From Anaerolineae bacterium (GTDB taxonomy: Bacteria > Chloroflexota > Anaerolineae > Aggregatilineales > Phototrophicaceae), in contig JAJDZV010000005.1 of the NCBI GenBank assembly GCA_022824465.1, positions 239,351 through 303,350 on the forward strand: a stretch of DNA of 64,000 bases, in the 5' to 3' direction. Both the position numbers and the translations under genes were made by a program. Positions 46,280 through 55,215 of this stretch are shown here, piece after piece (position 1 is the first letter of the stretch; every line of letters starts with the position of its first letter). The notes under the pieces are model-generated. The model saw only the letters and a program-made list of their open reading frames with translations. It did no database searches and had not been told where the DNA came from.

Positions 46280-47125
46280 TCAAGCCAGCAGCAAAATGCC
46301 GCCGAAGGTCAGCGCAATGCCGATGGCTTTGGCGCGGCTCCAGCTTTGGCTGACCAACATGATCCCGACCAGAAACAAGATGATGATGCGGGAGTTGTCC
46401 ACGGCGATGGCGTAAGCCAGGTTCGGCGCCTTTTCGTAGGAGACGAACTGGGCGGCGTTGCCGATTACGGCGCAGACTATCACGGCGATTATCAGGTGGA
46501 TATGGGCGAAGCGGATCTTCAGCGACGACTTTTCCGCGATGGCGCCGCCGAGGAAACCTATGCCGGCGACCAGCAGGACGACAATGATCGAGATTTCGCC
46601 GCTGACGCCGTCATCGTTGGCGAAGCGCGCGAAAATCGACAGCAGCGCGAAGAAGAAGCCGCCGAGCAGCGCCCAGCTGAGCCAAGCCACTTTGACATCG
46701 GAGGACTTCATGCGCCAGGCGCCGGAGACAGCCAGGACGCCGGCGATTACTAGGATCATGCCAGCGAGGCGTAGCGGCTCGAAGGCGGCGCCGAGCATGA
46801 TCAGCGAATAGACGTAGGTGAGAACCAGACGCCAAGCCATAATCGCTTCAACGTAACCAATATTGCCTTGCAAGCGGATGGCGCGGTTGTAGGCGTAATT
46901 GCCAGCCATGCTTGACAAACCGGATAGCACAAGCGGGACAATGTTGCGGGCTACGGCGTCCAGGTGGACAGGGCGCAGGTAGAGCGCCGTTAGTATGACC
47001 GTCGCGCCGAGCCAGGCGTAGGTCATGTAGGTGTTGATCGCGTAGTGTTTCTGCAAGCGCTGGTAGACAAGCGCCTGGGCGGAAAGACCAACAGCGGATA
47101 GCAGAGCGGCGGCGAACCAGTCCAT
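46280..47125 (-). CDS. EamA/DMT-superfamily transporter
   Basis: A 281-residue membrane protein with about ten hydrophobic segments in two EamA repeats; the halves meet near residue 140. The C-terminal GIALTFGGILLLA segment is typical of drug/metabolite transporters. It lies 7 bp downstream of the Nudix gene on the same strand. The substrate is unknown; EamA proteins move amino acids, nucleosides or small metabolites. Confidence 0.85.
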   Translation of the reverse strand: MDWFAAALLSAVGLSAQALVYQRLQKHYAINTYMTYAWLGATVILTALYLRPVHLDAVARNIVPLVLSGLSSMAGNYAYNRAIRLQGNIGYVEAIMAWRLVLTYVYSLIMLGAAFEPLRLAGMILVIAGVLAVSGAWRMKSSDVKVAWLSWALLGGFFFALLSIFARFANDDGVSGEISIIVVLLVAGIGFLGGAIAEKSSLKIRFAHIHLIIAVIVCAVIGNAAQFVSYEKAPNLAYAIAVDNSRIIILFLVGIMLVSQSWSRAKAIGIALTFGGILLLA

Positions 47126-47132
47126 CGGCAGT

Positions 47133-47783
47133 CTATTCCAGCGCCATCATGATGTCATGGGGCAATACGTTTCGCAGGCGAACTTCCAATTCGCTGAGCA
47201 ACATGGCGGTCGCGCCCCAGACCTTGTGCTGGTCGACGACGTAGTAGGGAACGCGAACGTTGTAGCCGCGAATCCGGCGCTGTTCAACCGACTTGATGGC
47301 TGGCTGCAGCAAGACTTCCAGGGGAAGGCTGAATATGGCGGCGACTTCGCTGGGATTGCGCGCGAAAGCCGGTCGACAGCTATGGCTGGCCACGAATGGC
47401 GTGACGTCAAAATGCGACGCCGGGATGTAAAGCGGCGGCAATTGCCCAAGCAAGCTGATGCCGTCGCAGACGCCGATTTCCTCACAAGTTTCACGCTGAG
47501 CCGCGCGCCAGAGCGAGGCGTCGCCGGGGTCCAGTTGGCCGCCGGGAAAGCTGATCTGGCTGCTGTGACTCGGCAGATCGGCGTTGCGCAAGGTCAAGAC
47601 TGTGCACAGCCGCTCGTCCGCGTCTTCATAAATGAGGATCATCACCGCGGCGCGTTTGGGCGGTGTCTCGCGCTGCCGCCAGCCGCGCGGCGACGGCGCC
47701 ATGCGTTGCTGCGCCCGGACCGAGTCAAAGTCCGCCAAGGCCAAGGCTTGACGGATGTGCGCGAAAGCAATCAAGCCAGCCAA
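47133..47783 (-). CDS. Nudix hydrolase, CoA pyrophosphatase-like
   Basis: A 216-residue Nudix enzyme. The Nudix box GGQLDPGDASLWRAAQRETCEEIGV is complete, and the preceding LPSHSSQISFPGG segment is the CoA-pyrophosphatase (NudL/YeaB) signature. It would split CoA or related dinucleotides into phosphopantetheine and 3',5'-ADP. The start is TTG at 47783, overlapping the methyltransferase gene by 13 bp. Confidence 0.9.
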   Translation of the reverse strand: MAGLIAFAHIRQALALADFDSVRAQQRMAPSPRGWRQRETPPKRAAVMILIYEDADERLCTVLTLRNADLPSHSSQISFPGGQLDPGDASLWRAAQRETCEEIGVCDGISLLGQLPPLYIPASHFDVTPFVASHSCRPAFARNPSEVAAIFSLPLEVLLQPAIKSVEQRRIRGYNVRVPYYVVDQHKVWGATAMLLSELEVRLRNVLPHDIMMALE

Positions 47784-48946
47784 ACCTGCAATCTGTGGTC
47801 TTTGCGGACGAAGCGTTTGCCGCGCGCGTCGAGGAGCCTGTCACGCTTGATCGGCGCGAGCCGGAGCCGCAAGCGCTCAAGCAGGTTAGTTTCGCTCGCC
47901 CACCAGTCGTCATAGAGCGTCTGAATCGCCATGAACGAGGCGGAGCTGCCAAAGCTGAAAACGGAACCGCCACTGTCGTATGGAGCGAAGGCGGCGCTGC
48001 CGGCGGTGAAGAGCAGGACGCCGTTGCCTTCCAAGCCGTAAAAGGTTTCGCCCTCGGGTATCGCGTAGACGGCGAATATGTGGCGCGGCGGTTCATGCAG
48101 CATCATGTGAAGTTGGAAGCCATACCAGTAATCTTCCTGGGCCATATCGCCAGGCAGATGATAAATCTCGTAGTCTTGCGAGAGCAGCAGGTGGAGCGCA
48201 GCGGTATCGATCTTGTCGATGTCGTCAGCCAGGATTTCGAGATCGCTGCTGCCGACGCGTTTGCGCACTTGGGGTCCGGCCGCCAGCCCTTGCAGATACA
48301 CGAAGGCGCAGGGGCGATTGTCTTCGCTAAGCAGCGAGCCATCGCTCTGCTTGACGAAGGCGGCGCTGACTTGCACGCCATCGAGCCAGATCGGCGCGAC
48401 AAGTCTGCCTTCGTCGCGCAGCTGCATCAGCCAGGCGTTCGGCAGGTCCCATACGCCGGCGGTGGCGATGATGCGGTCGTATTGGGCGCGCGGTTCATAG
48501 CCGCTGACGGCGTCGCGATTCACCACATGGACATCGGTCATGCCCGCGGCATAGAGATTGTCGATGGCGCGTTGGCTCAGGTCATTGTCGATCTCGAGGG
48601 TGGTGACGCTGCCGCGCTTGCCGACGATATGTTTGATGAGGGCGGCGTTAAAACCGGTGGCGGCGCCGATTTCCAATACGTTCATGCCCGGGCGCAGTTC
48701 CAGTTGCTCGAGCATAAGCGCCATAATGGTCGGCTGGCTGGCGGAGCTCAGGGTTTCGCCGTTTGCGCCGCGCTTGAGCGGGATGGCATGGTCACGATAG
48801 GCTTCCTGCGGAGTGACGTCTGGCAAGAACAGGTGACGCGGGACGGCGGTAAAGGCCGCCTCCACGACGGCGTCTGAAAGCGCCCGCTTCCGCCGCAGTT
48901 CATCGACAAGGCCGCGCTGTAGTTTGTCGAGGTCAGCCGCGGGCAT
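47771..48946 (-). CDS. PCMT-like methyltransferase with long C-terminal extension
   Basis: A 391-residue protein. Residues 1-210 form a protein-L-isoaspartate O-methyltransferase-like domain (VPRHLFLP, ETLSSASQPTIMALML, NVLEIGAATGFNAALI, DRIIATAGVWDLP). Typical Pcm enzymes are about 210 residues; here about 180 more follow, ending with a segment (DDWWASETNLLERLRLRLAPI) that recalls FxLD-type RiPP-associated relatives. ATG at 48946 (PAADLDKLQ) is chosen; the frame stays open upstream across the small gene. It may repair isoaspartate or act on a dedicated substrate. Confidence 0.8.
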   Translation of the reverse strand: MPAADLDKLQRGLVDELRRKRALSDAVVEAAFTAVPRHLFLPDVTPQEAYRDHAIPLKRGANGETLSSASQPTIMALMLEQLELRPGMNVLEIGAATGFNAALIKHIVGKRGSVTTLEIDNDLSQRAIDNLYAAGMTDVHVVNRDAVSGYEPRAQYDRIIATAGVWDLPNAWLMQLRDEGRLVAPIWLDGVQVSAAFVKQSDGSLLSEDNRPCAFVYLQGLAAGPQVRKRVGSSDLEILADDIDKIDTAALHLLLSQDYEIYHLPGDMAQEDYWYGFQLHMMLHEPPRHIFAVYAIPEGETFYGLEGNGVLLFTAGSAAFAPYDSGGSVFSFGSSASFMAIQTLYDDWWASETNLLERLRLRLAPIKRDRLLDARGKRFVRKDHRLQVWLA

Positions 48947-49190
48947 ACCAAGCCCGGCGTTTGCGCAGGGAGACGCCGGCTTCGGCGCCGCTGCGGCGTG
49001 CCGTGCGCACTCGTCCGCGCGAATCGATGTGGACCTGCCCAGCTTTCTGCAGGCGTTCAAATTCTTCGGGAGTGATCGCTGGCGCCGGTTCTCCGCCAAG
49101 GCGTTCCAGACGATCGTCCATGTCTTCGTTGGGCGGACCGTTCAAACCAGCATCGTTGTCGTCGTTGCGATTTTTGTTTTCGTCGCTCAT
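48933..49190 (-). CDS. Small acidic/charged protein overlapping the PCMT-like gene
   Basis: An 85-residue hydrophilic protein. The N-terminal half is acidic and Asn/Asp-rich with no signal peptide; the C-terminal half (HIDSRGRVRTARRSGAEAG) is basic. No known domain is recognised. AGAGG lies before the ATG at 49190 and its end overlaps the methyltransferase start by 14 bp, so the two are probably translated together. It might be a partner or substrate of that enzyme, but this is inference. Confidence 0.55.
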   Translation of the reverse strand: MSDENKNRNDDNDAGLNGPPNEDMDDRLERLGGEPAPAITPEEFERLQKAGQVHIDSRGRVRTARRSGAEAGVSLRKRRAWYARG

Positions 49191-49460
49191 GCCTTACCTC
49201 TGTTTTGATGCCGCATTAGAAGCCGCCGCTCGTCGACCATCAATCGGCGGCGCCTACGACTACGTCTTATAGTTTAGACGAAACTAGCCGCCTTTGCCAA
49301 GTTCTTTTCGTTGCGCAAATCGCCGGATCTCTCGACGACCGGCGGGAGGTTCGCGGATATTGCGCATCCGCTAGCGGCGTATAGGCGACACATCACCCCT
49401 TTTACGCATTTCGCGCGCCGAGGTCGTTGAAATTGCCTGACGACTGCCCACCGCTCGGCG

Positions 49461-50243
49461 CTAAGCCAGTTCGGCGGCTGCCAGCGAGTGGTAGTTAAGC
49501 AGCATCGATTCCACCAAGGCATTGAAGTCCGGCGATTCCCGCAGGTCGTCGTAGGCGGCGTAGAGACCGGTATAGCCCTCGGTGATCGCCTGCGCCGGCG
49601 GATCCAGCGGCAACTGCAGGTAACCGGTCGGTTTCGACCAGGCGTAGGCATAGATATAAGGCCGCTCCAGCCCCGGGCTGTATGGCGCGAAGCCGACGGC
49701 GATCTGCGGGTCGCGCTGCTCATCGGTTTGGCGCGTTGGGAACCAGATAAAGGCGGTGTCGAAGTGATGGGGCCACAAGACCAGCGGGGTCATGAAGCCG
49801 GACAACTTGGCGCGAAAGCGAGCCAGAGCCGTGTACGCAGTGTTGAATACGGTCAAGCTGTCGGCAGCGAGCGACGGGTCGATAGACAAGGTTTCTTCGC
49901 GCGTGATGAGCTTGAGCGAGGGAGCGATCGGATAACCGCAGTCGGCAAACAGCGCGAGCATCGCCTGGGCGAGCGACACTTGAGAGTGTCCGGTGACCCC
50001 AAGCGAAAAGACAATGCGGTCGCAACGACTGAAGCTGAGACGCAGGGACTTGAACTCGAAAGCCAGGACGCCGCCGCAACGCATCGTAGAGGTGGAGAAG
50101 CCGGACGCGGTCAAGTCGAGGCTGAATTGCAGATCGTTGGGCAGCGGGTCCGAACAGGCGACGCGCGCCGCGCCGATGACCAGCGCGATCTGATGCAAGG
50201 CGTCGCGGGTTGACTCCCAGTTCATTAAGGTTGGATGCGACAT
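49461..50243 (-). CDS. DUF5996 family protein
   Basis: A 260-residue soluble protein of the DUF5996 type. The WESTRDALHQIALVIGAARVA start, GFSTSTMRCGGVLAFEFKSLRLSFSRCDR, HHFDTAFIWFPTR and YIYAYAWSKPTGY blocks match the family layout, with aromatic-rich strands. Members are uncharacterised; some annotations place them near enzymes of small-molecule metabolism, but no such partner adjoins here. GGGGGAG precedes the ATG. The 270 bp downstream, before the small acidic gene on the same strand, hold nothing I recognise. Confidence 0.75.
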   Translation of the reverse strand: MSHPTLMNWESTRDALHQIALVIGAARVACSDPLPNDLQFSLDLTASGFSTSTMRCGGVLAFEFKSLRLSFSRCDRIVFSLGVTGHSQVSLAQAMLALFADCGYPIAPSLKLITREETLSIDPSLAADSLTVFNTAYTALARFRAKLSGFMTPLVLWPHHFDTAFIWFPTRQTDEQRDPQIAVGFAPYSPGLERPYIYAYAWSKPTGYLQLPLDPPAQAITEGYTGLYAAYDDLRESPDFNALVESMLLNYHSLAAAELA

Positions 50244-50496
50244 TTTTTCTCCCCCATGCCTGTCGCGTCAAGACGCGTTTGATTCTCATTTTGTCCTGTT
50301 TACATTAGAGACTGCTAAGAAAAGCGCGAGACGTCCTACATATTGGGTAAAGGAATCGTCATCGTTAGTCTACAGCAGCGCGATCTTCGTACAGAGTGTA
50401 GCAAGATCTCGGGCAAGCTTGAAAGTTGCTGCGTGATGACCGGCGCGAACATCGCTGATATAAACGCTCGGTACGATTCCAAATACGGAGACCAGC

Positions 50497-51693
50497 ATGG
50501 GCGACTATCTTTCCAAGAGCGTGCGGAACTTGCGTCCTTCGGGCATTCGGCGGTACTTTGACATCGCGGCCACGATGGATGACGTCGTGACGCTCGGAAT
50601 TGGCGAGCCAAACTTCGTGACGCCGGCGCATATTCTCGATGCGGGCCTGCAAAGCTTGCGCGACGGTCAAACAGGTTATACCTCAAACGCGGGCGTATAC
50701 GAGCTGCGCGAAGCCATCGCGGATCGAATTACTGAGCGATTCGGCTTGCGCTACGACGCGGAAGATGAATTGCTGGTCACTGTCGGCGTCAGCGAGGCGC
50801 TGTATCTGGCGCTGAAGATCTTGCTGGATCCGGGCGATGAGGCGCTGGTGGTGGAGCCCTGTTTCGTCGCCAATCCGGCGCTGGTGGAAACAGCCGGCGG
50901 CGTTCCGGTGATGGTTCCCACCTATGTCGACGATGACTTCCAGGTGACGGCTGAGGCGCTGGAGCGGCGCATCACCAAGCGGACCAAGGCGATTTTGCTG
51001 AGCTACCCGAGCAATCCGACGGGCGCGGCGCTGACGCTGGAGCATCTGCTGCAGGTGGCCGAGGTGGCGGAACGGCACGACCTGGTTGTGATTTCCGACG
51101 AGATTTACGAGCGGTTGGTATATGGCGTCGAGCATTATAACTTTGCGGCGCTGCCGAATATGTTCGAGCGCACGATCGTCTTGAGCGGCATGAGCAAGTC
51201 CTACGCGATGACCGGCTGGCGCATCGGTTACGTCACGGCGCCGCGAGTTTTCTCTCAAGCCATGTACAAGATACATCAGTATTTGATTATGTCTGCGCCA
51301 ACGATGGGACAGGCGGCCGCTTTGCAGGCGATCCGACATGGCGAAGGCGACATCGAGGCGATGAGGCGAGAGTATGACAGGCGGCGGAGGATGATCGTCT
51401 CTGGCTTTAATCGCCTGGGTCTGTCGTGCTTTGAGCCGCGCGGCGCTTTCTACGCCTTCCCAAGCATCGCCATTACTGGCATGGAGGATGAGGAGTTTTG
51501 CGAAGCGTTGCTGCTGGAAGAGCGGCTCGCCCTGATACCGGGCAGCGCATTCGGCGCGAGCGGGAGAGGTTTCGTCCGAGCGAGTTACGCCACCAGCGAG
51601 GCCAACATAAAGGCGGCGCTGGATAGACTCGAGCGCTTCCTGATTCGACGCGGATTGGCGGGGGCAAGCGCGGCGCCGGCACTGGTCAGTTGA
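50497..51693 (+). CDS. PLP-dependent class I/II aminotransferase
   Basis: A 398-residue fold-type I aminotransferase. The PLP Lys lies in LSGMSKSYAMTGWRIGY, with SYPSNPTGA and SDEIYERLVY for cofactor contacts, and a C-terminal RxSYA-type carboxylate site (FVRASYATS). It resembles aspartate/aromatic and LL-diaminopimelate-type enzymes. The exact substrate is not determined. GGAG precedes the start. It is divergent from the DUF5996 gene. Confidence 0.92.
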   Translation: MGDYLSKSVRNLRPSGIRRYFDIAATMDDVVTLGIGEPNFVTPAHILDAGLQSLRDGQTGYTSNAGVYELREAIADRITERFGLRYDAEDELLVTVGVSEALYLALKILLDPGDEALVVEPCFVANPALVETAGGVPVMVPTYVDDDFQVTAEALERRITKRTKAILLSYPSNPTGAALTLEHLLQVAEVAERHDLVVISDEIYERLVYGVEHYNFAALPNMFERTIVLSGMSKSYAMTGWRIGYVTAPRVFSQAMYKIHQYLIMSAPTMGQAAALQAIRHGEGDIEAMRREYDRRRRMIVSGFNRLGLSCFEPRGAFYAFPSIAITGMEDEEFCEALLLEERLALIPGSAFGASGRGFVRASYATSEANIKAALDRLERFLIRRGLAGASAAPALVS

Positions 51694-51848
51694 GCGGCAT
51701 AGGCAAAAGCTGCTATCATCCGCAACGGCGATTGCGCCGAGGCCTGGTTTTTGAATTCTGAAGTCTGTCGCGATAGCATAGAGTCTTGCGCTCGGCTGCA
51801 TTTGCACTACATTAGTCGTTGCCCCCGCCGTTAGCTCTGGGAACAAAC

Positions 51849-53312
51849 ATGGGCGAATGGAAGACTGTCATCGGCTTGGAAGTCCACGCCGAGTTGGAAA
51901 CAGACAGCAAGATGTTCAGCCGCTGTCCGGTGGTGGATAGCGTCGAGGCGGCGCCAAATTCGGCGGTGGATCAGTTGTCGCTTGGCATGCCGGGCACATT
52001 GCCGGTGATAAACCGGCAGGCGATGGAGTTTGGCATCATGGTGGGTTTGGCGCTGAATTGCGAGATCCCGCCGGTGAATCAATTCGCGCGGAAGAATTAC
52101 TTCTACCCCGACTTGCCAAAGGGTTACCAAATTAGCCAGTACGACCGCCCCTTGGCGGTGAATGGCTACGTGACTATCGAGCTTGAAGACGGCGCCGCCA
52201 AGCGCATCCGCGTACGCAGGGCGCATATGGAGGAGGACACGGGCAAGCTGAGTCATTTCCTGGGGGGCAGCCTGGTGGATTATAATCGGGCGGGTGTGCC
52301 GCTGCTCGAGATTGTGTCCGAGCCAGATATGTACAGCGCGGACGAAGCGGCTCGCTATGCGCGCAAGCTGCGTTCAATTCTGCGCTATCTGGGGGTCAAC
52401 AGCGGCGACATGTCAAAGGGGGTCTTGCGATTCGAGGCGAACGTCAGCGTGATGCGCGAGTCTGATGACGAGTTGCGCGAACGCACCGAAATCAAAAACC
52501 TCAACAGCATTCGCAATATGGTGAAGGCGATCGAATACGAAGTACGACGTCAAATCAAACTGTACCATAGCGGTCAGACAGTCATGCCGGCCACGCTGGG
52601 TTGGGATGAGGCGGGGCAACGGATACAGGTGCAGCGCTATAAGGAGCGCGCCGACGAATATCGCTACTTCCCCGAACCCGACTTGCCGATCGTAGAAGTG
52701 AGCCGCGAGTGGGTCTCTGAGATTAGGGGCAAGCTGCCTGCCTTGCCGGATGAACTGCAGCGGCGCTTCGTCGAGGACTGTGGCTTGAGCGCGGCCGAGG
52801 CTGCTGTATTGACCGCGGAGCGCGCCGTCGCTGGTTATTTTCAAGCGGTGGTGGCATGCGGCGCCGATGCGAAAAGCGCGGCGAACTGGCTCACGACCGA
52901 GTTATTCCGCTTGATGAACAGCTACGAGATCGAACGTGAAGACATCGATAGCATCCCGATTAGCGCGCGCTCGTTTGCTGGTTTGTTGGCGCTTGCGGGT
53001 GACAACGTAATCAATCAAGGCACAGCGCGGAAACGCGTTTTGCCGGCGATGTGGGAGACAGGCAAGGAAGCGGCGGCGATCGTTGAGGAAGAGGGACTGG
53101 CGCAAGTTTCCGACGCTACATTGATCGGCGATGCCGTTGAAAGAGCGCTCGAGGCAAACCAGGATATGGTAAGGCGGTACCTGGAAGGCAACGACAAGGT
53201 CATCAACGCGATCTTCGGGCGGATTATGGGCGAGCTGCGCGGCAAGGGCGACCCCGGCGTTGTCCGGCAGCAGTTGACGGAGCGGCTCAAGCGCTTGAAC
53301 GACCAGAGATAG
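51849..53312 (+). CDS. gatB: Aspartyl/glutamyl-tRNA amidotransferase subunit B
   Basis: A 487-residue subunit of the GatCAB complex that converts Glu-tRNA(Gln) and Asp-tRNA(Asn) to the amides. The N-terminal catalytic cradle (VIGLEVHAELETDSKMFSRC, LGMPGTLPVIN, FYPDLPKGYQISQYD, RAHMEEDTGKLSH) is intact, and the C-terminal YqeY-like tail ends about residue 480. ATG at 51849 gives the family N-terminus. gatA and gatC are not adjacent. It fits with absence of GlnRS, which cannot be tested here. Confidence 0.96.
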   Translation: MGEWKTVIGLEVHAELETDSKMFSRCPVVDSVEAAPNSAVDQLSLGMPGTLPVINRQAMEFGIMVGLALNCEIPPVNQFARKNYFYPDLPKGYQISQYDRPLAVNGYVTIELEDGAAKRIRVRRAHMEEDTGKLSHFLGGSLVDYNRAGVPLLEIVSEPDMYSADEAARYARKLRSILRYLGVNSGDMSKGVLRFEANVSVMRESDDELRERTEIKNLNSIRNMVKAIEYEVRRQIKLYHSGQTVMPATLGWDEAGQRIQVQRYKERADEYRYFPEPDLPIVEVSREWVSEIRGKLPALPDELQRRFVEDCGLSAAEAAVLTAERAVAGYFQAVVACGADAKSAANWLTTELFRLMNSYEIEREDIDSIPISARSFAGLLALAGDNVINQGTARKRVLPAMWETGKEAAAIVEEEGLAQVSDATLIGDAVERALEANQDMVRRYLEGNDKVINAIFGRIMGELRGKGDPGVVRQQLTERLKRLNDQR

Positions 53313-53331
53313 ACTTATTGGGAGAGGCATC

Positions 53332-53823
53332 ATGACGTGGCATCAGACAATCATCGTCGGCAACTTGGGCGGCGACCCGGAACTCAGGTACATGCAGAGC
53401 GGAGACGCTGTTTGCAACTTCAGTGTGGCAGTGTCTGAGCGTTGGCGCGACCGGCAAACGGGCGAACAGCGAGAAAAGACCACCTGGTATCGCGTAGCAG
53501 TTTGGGGCGGGCAAGCCGAAACATGCAATACGTATCTGTCGCGGGGCCGTCAAGTCATGGTTATCGGAAATGTCAATGCGCGCGGCTACGTCAACAACAA
53601 TGGCGAAGCAGCCGCTTCCCTTGACTTGAGAGCGCGAGAGGTGCGTTTCCTTGGCGGTCGGGGCGACGGCGACCAGAGTGGCGGCTGGCAAGGCGGCGGC
53701 CAGCAACGCGGCGGTCAGCAAGGCGGCGGTCAGCAAGGCGGCCAGCGCCGACAGCAGCAGCGCAGCGACCGCGCCTCGAACTATCCGGATTCGCCCGCCA
53801 CCATTGACGATATTCCGTTCTAG
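53332..53823 (+). CDS. ssb: Single-stranded DNA-binding protein with Gly/Gln-rich linker
   Basis: A 163-residue SSB. The N-terminal OB fold (about 1-107) has the TIIVGNLGGDPELRYMQSG and TTWYRVAVWGGQAETCNTYLSRG segments. A linker of about 30 residues is made of GGQQ-type repeats, encoded by near-identical GGCGGTCAGCAA units. The tip IDDIPF keeps the acidic, Phe-ended motif that recruits repair proteins. GGGAGAGG precedes the ATG. The linker repeats are a likely site of length change. Confidence 0.95.
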   Translation: MTWHQTIIVGNLGGDPELRYMQSGDAVCNFSVAVSERWRDRQTGEQREKTTWYRVAVWGGQAETCNTYLSRGRQVMVIGNVNARGYVNNNGEAAASLDLRAREVRFLGGRGDGDQSGGWQGGGQQRGGQQGGGQQGGQRRQQQRSDRASNYPDSPATIDDIPF

Positions 53824-53858
53824 CAGCATAAATCGCTCCTTAGTGGCGCGCGCGGACC

Positions 53859-54587
53859 TTGACCGTGACTCGTTCAGCAGTCGATCTAAACGGATGCCGC
53901 GCGCTGTTGACTGGCGCCGGCAGCGGCTATGGACGGGAGATTGCGCTGGCTCTCGCCGGGAGCGGCGCGGAGATCTGCGTCAACGACATCAACATTGAAC
54001 GCGCCGACGCGGTCGTCATCCAGGCCGGCGAGTGCGGCGCCCACGCCATCGCGCTGCACGCCGATGTCTCCAATCGTTTTCAAGCCGCTAACTTGATCGA
54101 GCGAACACGCGACGCCCTCGGCGGGATTGACATTCTGGTGAACGCCGTCGAGGTCTTTCATCCGGAAGCGCTGCTGACGATTGATGAATGGAATTGGCGG
54201 CGGCAGCTCGAGATGAACATCAGCGGCGCGTTCTTCTGCCTGCAATTGACGGCGCGGGTGATGGCTGATGAAGGCGGCGGCTCAATCATCAACGTGATCG
54301 CGGCTGAAGCGCTGGACGCAACTATTTCCGCCGGTATCGGCTATCTGGCGAGCCAGTCGGCGCTGGCTGCCATGACGCGCCAGGCGGCTCGTGAACTGAG
54401 GTCAAAGGGAATCCGCGTCAATGCGATCGCGCCTTGGCGCAGCGAGGAATCTCGGCGTCGATTCTTCCAAACTGGCAGCCGGCGCGATGTCATCGGCTAC
54501 ACACATCAAGACGCGGGCGGCGCGGCGCTGTATCTGTGCTCGGACGCGGCGCGGTCCGTCAATGGGCAGGTGATTGTGGTAGCGTAA
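53859..54587 (+). CDS. Short-chain dehydrogenase-like protein lacking the catalytic Tyr-x-x-x-Lys
   Basis: A 242-residue SDR-fold protein. The TGAGSGYGREIA nucleotide-binding loop and an NAV segment in place of NNAG are present. At the active site the motif reads GYLASQ: Tyr162 is kept but the essential Lys is Gln, and the Ser of the triad is Ala (NVIAAE). Activity as a normal SDR is therefore unlikely. The start is uncertain (TTG 53859 or GTG 53865). It follows ssb by 35 bp and may be cotranscribed. Confidence 0.8.
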   Translation: MTVTRSAVDLNGCRALLTGAGSGYGREIALALAGSGAEICVNDINIERADAVVIQAGECGAHAIALHADVSNRFQAANLIERTRDALGGIDILVNAVEVFHPEALLTIDEWNWRRQLEMNISGAFFCLQLTARVMADEGGGSIINVIAAEALDATISAGIGYLASQSALAAMTRQAARELRSKGIRVNAIAPWRSEESRRRFFQTGSRRDVIGYTHQDAGGAALYLCSDAARSVNGQVIVVA

Positions 54588-54693
54588 ACTGGGCGGATTA
54601 CCGAGTCGGTTGATAGCTGAGTCGCCTATGCGCAATCCATCTCCGTCCGACCATAGGAGCGGGAAGTTCCGCAAGGCTCGGCAGGTTTTTCCG

Positions 54694-55215
54694 CTATGGC
54701 TGAGCGCTGGCAAGCCGCTGGTACTCTTCCGCCAATTCGCGCCAGGGAGCGATATCCCAGTATCGTCTAGCGGCGCCCGAGGGTGAGGGAAGCACGTAAA
54801 AGCGCGTCGCTCCCGAGCCAATTTCTTGCCAGCCATAGGCGAGTGGGCTGGCTGTTGATTGCCCGTGCCAGGCGCGCCAGGCGGTCTTACTGGTGAAGGC
54901 TAGTATTTGCGGCTGGAATCTGGCGATTTTCTGCTGCAGGCGACGCGGCTGAAAGTCGCTTGGTCGCAGCAGACTGTCGCCGCCGGAGACGCGCTTGGCG
55001 ACATCGGTCAAGCCGATTCTCAAAGGCAGCAGGGCGCGGAATTCTTCGGGGGCGAATAGGCGCGGCGTGATGCCAGTCTCCCAGAGCGCGCGCCAGAAGG
55101 CGTTGCCGGGGTGGGCGTAATAGGCGCCGGCGCGAGCGGAAGCCGAACTCGCGGCTGTGCCGCAGAAAACGAGAATCAAGCCGCAATCGAGCAAGTCAGG
55201 CAGTATTGGCGGCAT
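54694..55215 (-). CDS. Mismatch-specific uracil-DNA glycosylase (Mug/TDG-like)
   Basis: A 173-residue base-excision enzyme of the TDG/Mug group. It shows the YYAHPGNAFWRAL segment, GLTDVAKR, and VLPSPSGAAR as motif 2 (compare NPSG). The N-terminal motif reads FCGTAAS where E. coli Mug has GINPG, so the catalytic Asn is absent, as in some other family branches. It would act on U or T opposite G. ATG at 55215 is chosen; the gene overlaps the MBL gene by 20 bp. Confidence 0.85.
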   Translation of the reverse strand: MPPILPDLLDCGLILVFCGTAASSASARAGAYYAHPGNAFWRALWETGITPRLFAPEEFRALLPLRIGLTDVAKRVSGGDSLLRPSDFQPRRLQQKIARFQPQILAFTSKTAWRAWHGQSTASPLAYGWQEIGSGATRFYVLPSPSGAARRYWDIAPWRELAEEYQRLASAQP

